Shown: positions 5,570 through 6,635 of the stretch, one piece after another
Layout: each line of letters starts with the position of its first letter
How positions within the stretch are numbered: position 1 is the stretch's first letter
Assembly: GCA_024278655.1 (NCBI GenBank)
Contig: JAJRSV010000054.1
Span: 1 to 6,635 of the forward strand
Source: Bacteroidota bacterium
Lineage (GTDB): Bacteria > Bacteroidota > Ignavibacteria > Ignavibacteriales > Ignavibacteriaceae
Reading direction: 5' to 3'
DNA: 6,635 nucleotides
Program-made: the position numbers and the translations under genes
Notes under the pieces: model-generated
Databases searched by the model: none
Seen by the model: only the letters and a program-made list of their open reading frames with translations
Told to the model about the DNA's origin: nothing

Positions 5570-6635
5570 TTACTTGATTAAAATCATCTTCTTCACCTGA
5601 ACTAATGAACTTGTTCTAAGCTCATAAAAATATATTCCGCTTGGCAAACCGCTTCCGTCGAATTCTACTTCGTACTCGCCCGGTAACAGCTCTTTGTTTA
5701 TCAAGGTTATTACTTTTTCTCCAAGCACATTATATACTTCTAACGTTGTTAACCTCACCCTAAATCCCTCTCCCTGGTAAGTTGAAAATCCCGCTTGCGG
5801 GTGAGAGGGACTTTTAATTGGAATCTTAAATTTGATTTTTGTTGTTGGGTTGAATGGATTTGGAAAGTTTTGATAAAGTAAAAACTCTTCAGGAAAATTA
5901 TTCTTTTCTCTATTAACATCATTAACAACATCTGGGATATATTTGATAACAGTTCCGCTTTTACCGGCGGCATAGCCGTGCAGTGAATCGGGGAAAATTA
6001 TATCGAGGATTACCGAACTGTCCGGTGTGGGAATTTGTGTCCACGTGTTTCCGGAATCCAGACTATAAATTAATTGCGAAGCATTACCCAACGTTGCCCA
6101 TGCTTCATAACCGGTTCTGAATTCCAAATCGTATGCAACGCCCTGAATGCCTGCGTTTACATATTCCCAGAAAGCTCCGCCGTTGGTTGTTCGAATCATC
6201 CCGACACCGTAAATCTCAATATCTCCGCTCGAACCGATAACATTCAACGAATCGAAAAGATGAATCTGATGCACAGGATCAGGTGGAGCGAAAATTGGAT
6301 CGATAGCATACCACAAATCGCCGCCGTTAGTTGTGTTCCAGATTACCCCCGCATTTTCGAACGCGCCTCCACAGGCATAGCCGTAATTGTCATCGAAAAA
6401 TTTGATGTTTAACACCGGAAGGAATGCCAATGTTGAACTATCGATGTTTGCCTGCACCCAGTTTAATCCTCCATCCGTTGTTTTAACTAAAGGTTGAGGT
6501 TTTCCGCCCATCCATCCGTTCAGCGAATCCCTGAACAAAATACAGTTAAAAAAAACGTTTTCATCGGGATACGGAATTTGCTGCCAGTTGGTTCCTCCGT
6601 CGGTGGTTTTTAATATTATGGTTCCGAAGGGAAAG
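5570..6635 (-). CDS. Secreted Asp-box/Ycf48-like repeat protein with T9SS sorting domain, N-terminus outside window
   Basis: The minus frame stays open to the right edge, giving 354 residues; the true start lies beyond it. A TTG at 6536-6538 is not the start, because coding similarity continues upstream with another repeat (KTTDGGTNW). Five Asp-box/Ycf48-like hairpins appear at visible residues about 9-17, 51-59, 100-108, 148-156 and 190-198, with intervening FxDxxxGxAxG strands (for example FFDDNYGYACGG and FPDSLHGYAAGK), as in BNR/HCF136-like beta-propellers. Here these are extracellular proteins of unknown ligand, not photosystem factors. Residues about 249-354 are a T9SS type A sorting domain (NFPNPFNPTT, LEVYNVLGEK, SGIYFYEL, KKMILIK). 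Between its first strand (KIKFKIP) and LEVYN it carries about 19 extra residues, including QGEGFRVR, encoded by a palindromic repeat. No clear terminator follows the stop at 5570-5572, so read-through into the next gene is possible. Confidence 0.88.
   Translation of the reverse strand, partial: FPFGTIILKTTDGGTNWQQIPYPDENVFFNCILFRDSLNGWMGGKPQPLVKTTDGGLNWVQANIDSSTLAFLPVLNIKFFDDNYGYACGGAFENAGVIWNTTNGGDLWYAIDPIFAPPDPVHQIHLFDSLNVIGSSGDIEIYGVGMIRTTNGGAFWEYVNAGIQGVAYDLEFRTGYEAWATLGNASQLIYSLDSGNTWTQIPTPDSSVILDIIFPDSLHGYAAGKSGTVIKYIPDVVNDVNREKNNFPEEFLLYQNFPNPFNPTTKIKFKIPIKSPSHPQAGFSTYQGEGFRVRLTTLEVYNVLGEKVITLINKELLPGEYEVEFDGSGLPSGIYFYELRTSSLVQVKKMILIK
5751..5811. repeat. Palindromic repeat inserted in frame in the sorting-domain coding region
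   Basis: This 61-base, GC-rich, symmetric segment sits in an otherwise AT-rich coding region. TCCCTCTC (5765-5772) pairs with GAGAGGGA (5803-5810). CTCACCC (5754-5760) can alternatively pair with GGGTGAG (5799-5805). CCCGC/GCGGG (5790-5801) forms a small inner hairpin. On the minus strand it is read without a stop as residues SPSHPQAGFSTYQGEGFRVR, which replace a short turn in the neighbouring protein's sorting domain. The arms resemble the CTCACCC...CCCTCTCCC class of dispersed intergenic repeats. The boundaries are approximate. Confidence 0.7.

Noticed and set aside
6536..6538. TTG as the start of the right-hand gene
   Set aside because: The frame is open to the window edge and encodes another Asp-box repeat (KTTDGGTNW) upstream of this codon, so the gene simply runs off the window.

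Overview
The window reads as chromosomal DNA from a Bacteroidota/Chlorobi-group bacterium, most likely Ignavibacteria or a near relative. The basis is two proteins ending in type IX secretion system (T9SS) type A sorting domains of the style QNYPNPFNPST...LEVYNLLGE...SGIYIYNL...VKKMILMK, moderate-to-low GC, and AT-rich spacers with palindromic repeats. The taxonomic call is an inference from protein style; there is no rRNA or marker gene to settle it.

Layout from left to right. Bases 2-91 (+) hold the last 29 codons of a gene that starts outside the window, probably a UvrD/PcrA-type helicase. It converges on a long minus-strand gene (312-3449) for a 1045-residue exported protein with eleven Asp-box (BNR) repeats, of the VPS10/sortilin-like beta-propeller type. 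The 547-base spacer 3450-3996 is not empty. It holds a decayed T9SS sorting-domain tail (about 3531-3672, minus), a 119-bp foldback element with 16-bp perfect terminal inverted repeats and an internal perfect hairpin (3678-3796), a short unexplained stretch, and a strong hairpin terminator (3916-3943). Then come a 460-residue secreted T9SS protein (3997-5379, minus) and the C-terminal 354 residues of a larger secreted Asp-box/Ycf48-like repeat protein (5570-6635, minus), which runs off the right edge.

Functionally this is a block of same-strand genes for exported, repeat-rich beta proteins. Two carry the T9SS address tag and are expected outside the outer membrane. The third has a signal peptide but no such tag. 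Spacers of 190 and 547 bases, with a terminator between the last two genes, argue against one tight operon.

The most interesting material concerns repeats and the sorting domain. The right-hand gene carries a GC-rich palindromic repeat (about 5751-5811) that is translated in frame inside its sorting domain, adding about 19 residues relative to the neighbouring protein. The dead copy at 3531-3672 matches the same domain without gaps up to the same boundary, where a different inverted-repeat element begins. I saw no CRISPR array, tRNA, rRNA, transposase gene or recognisable defence system.
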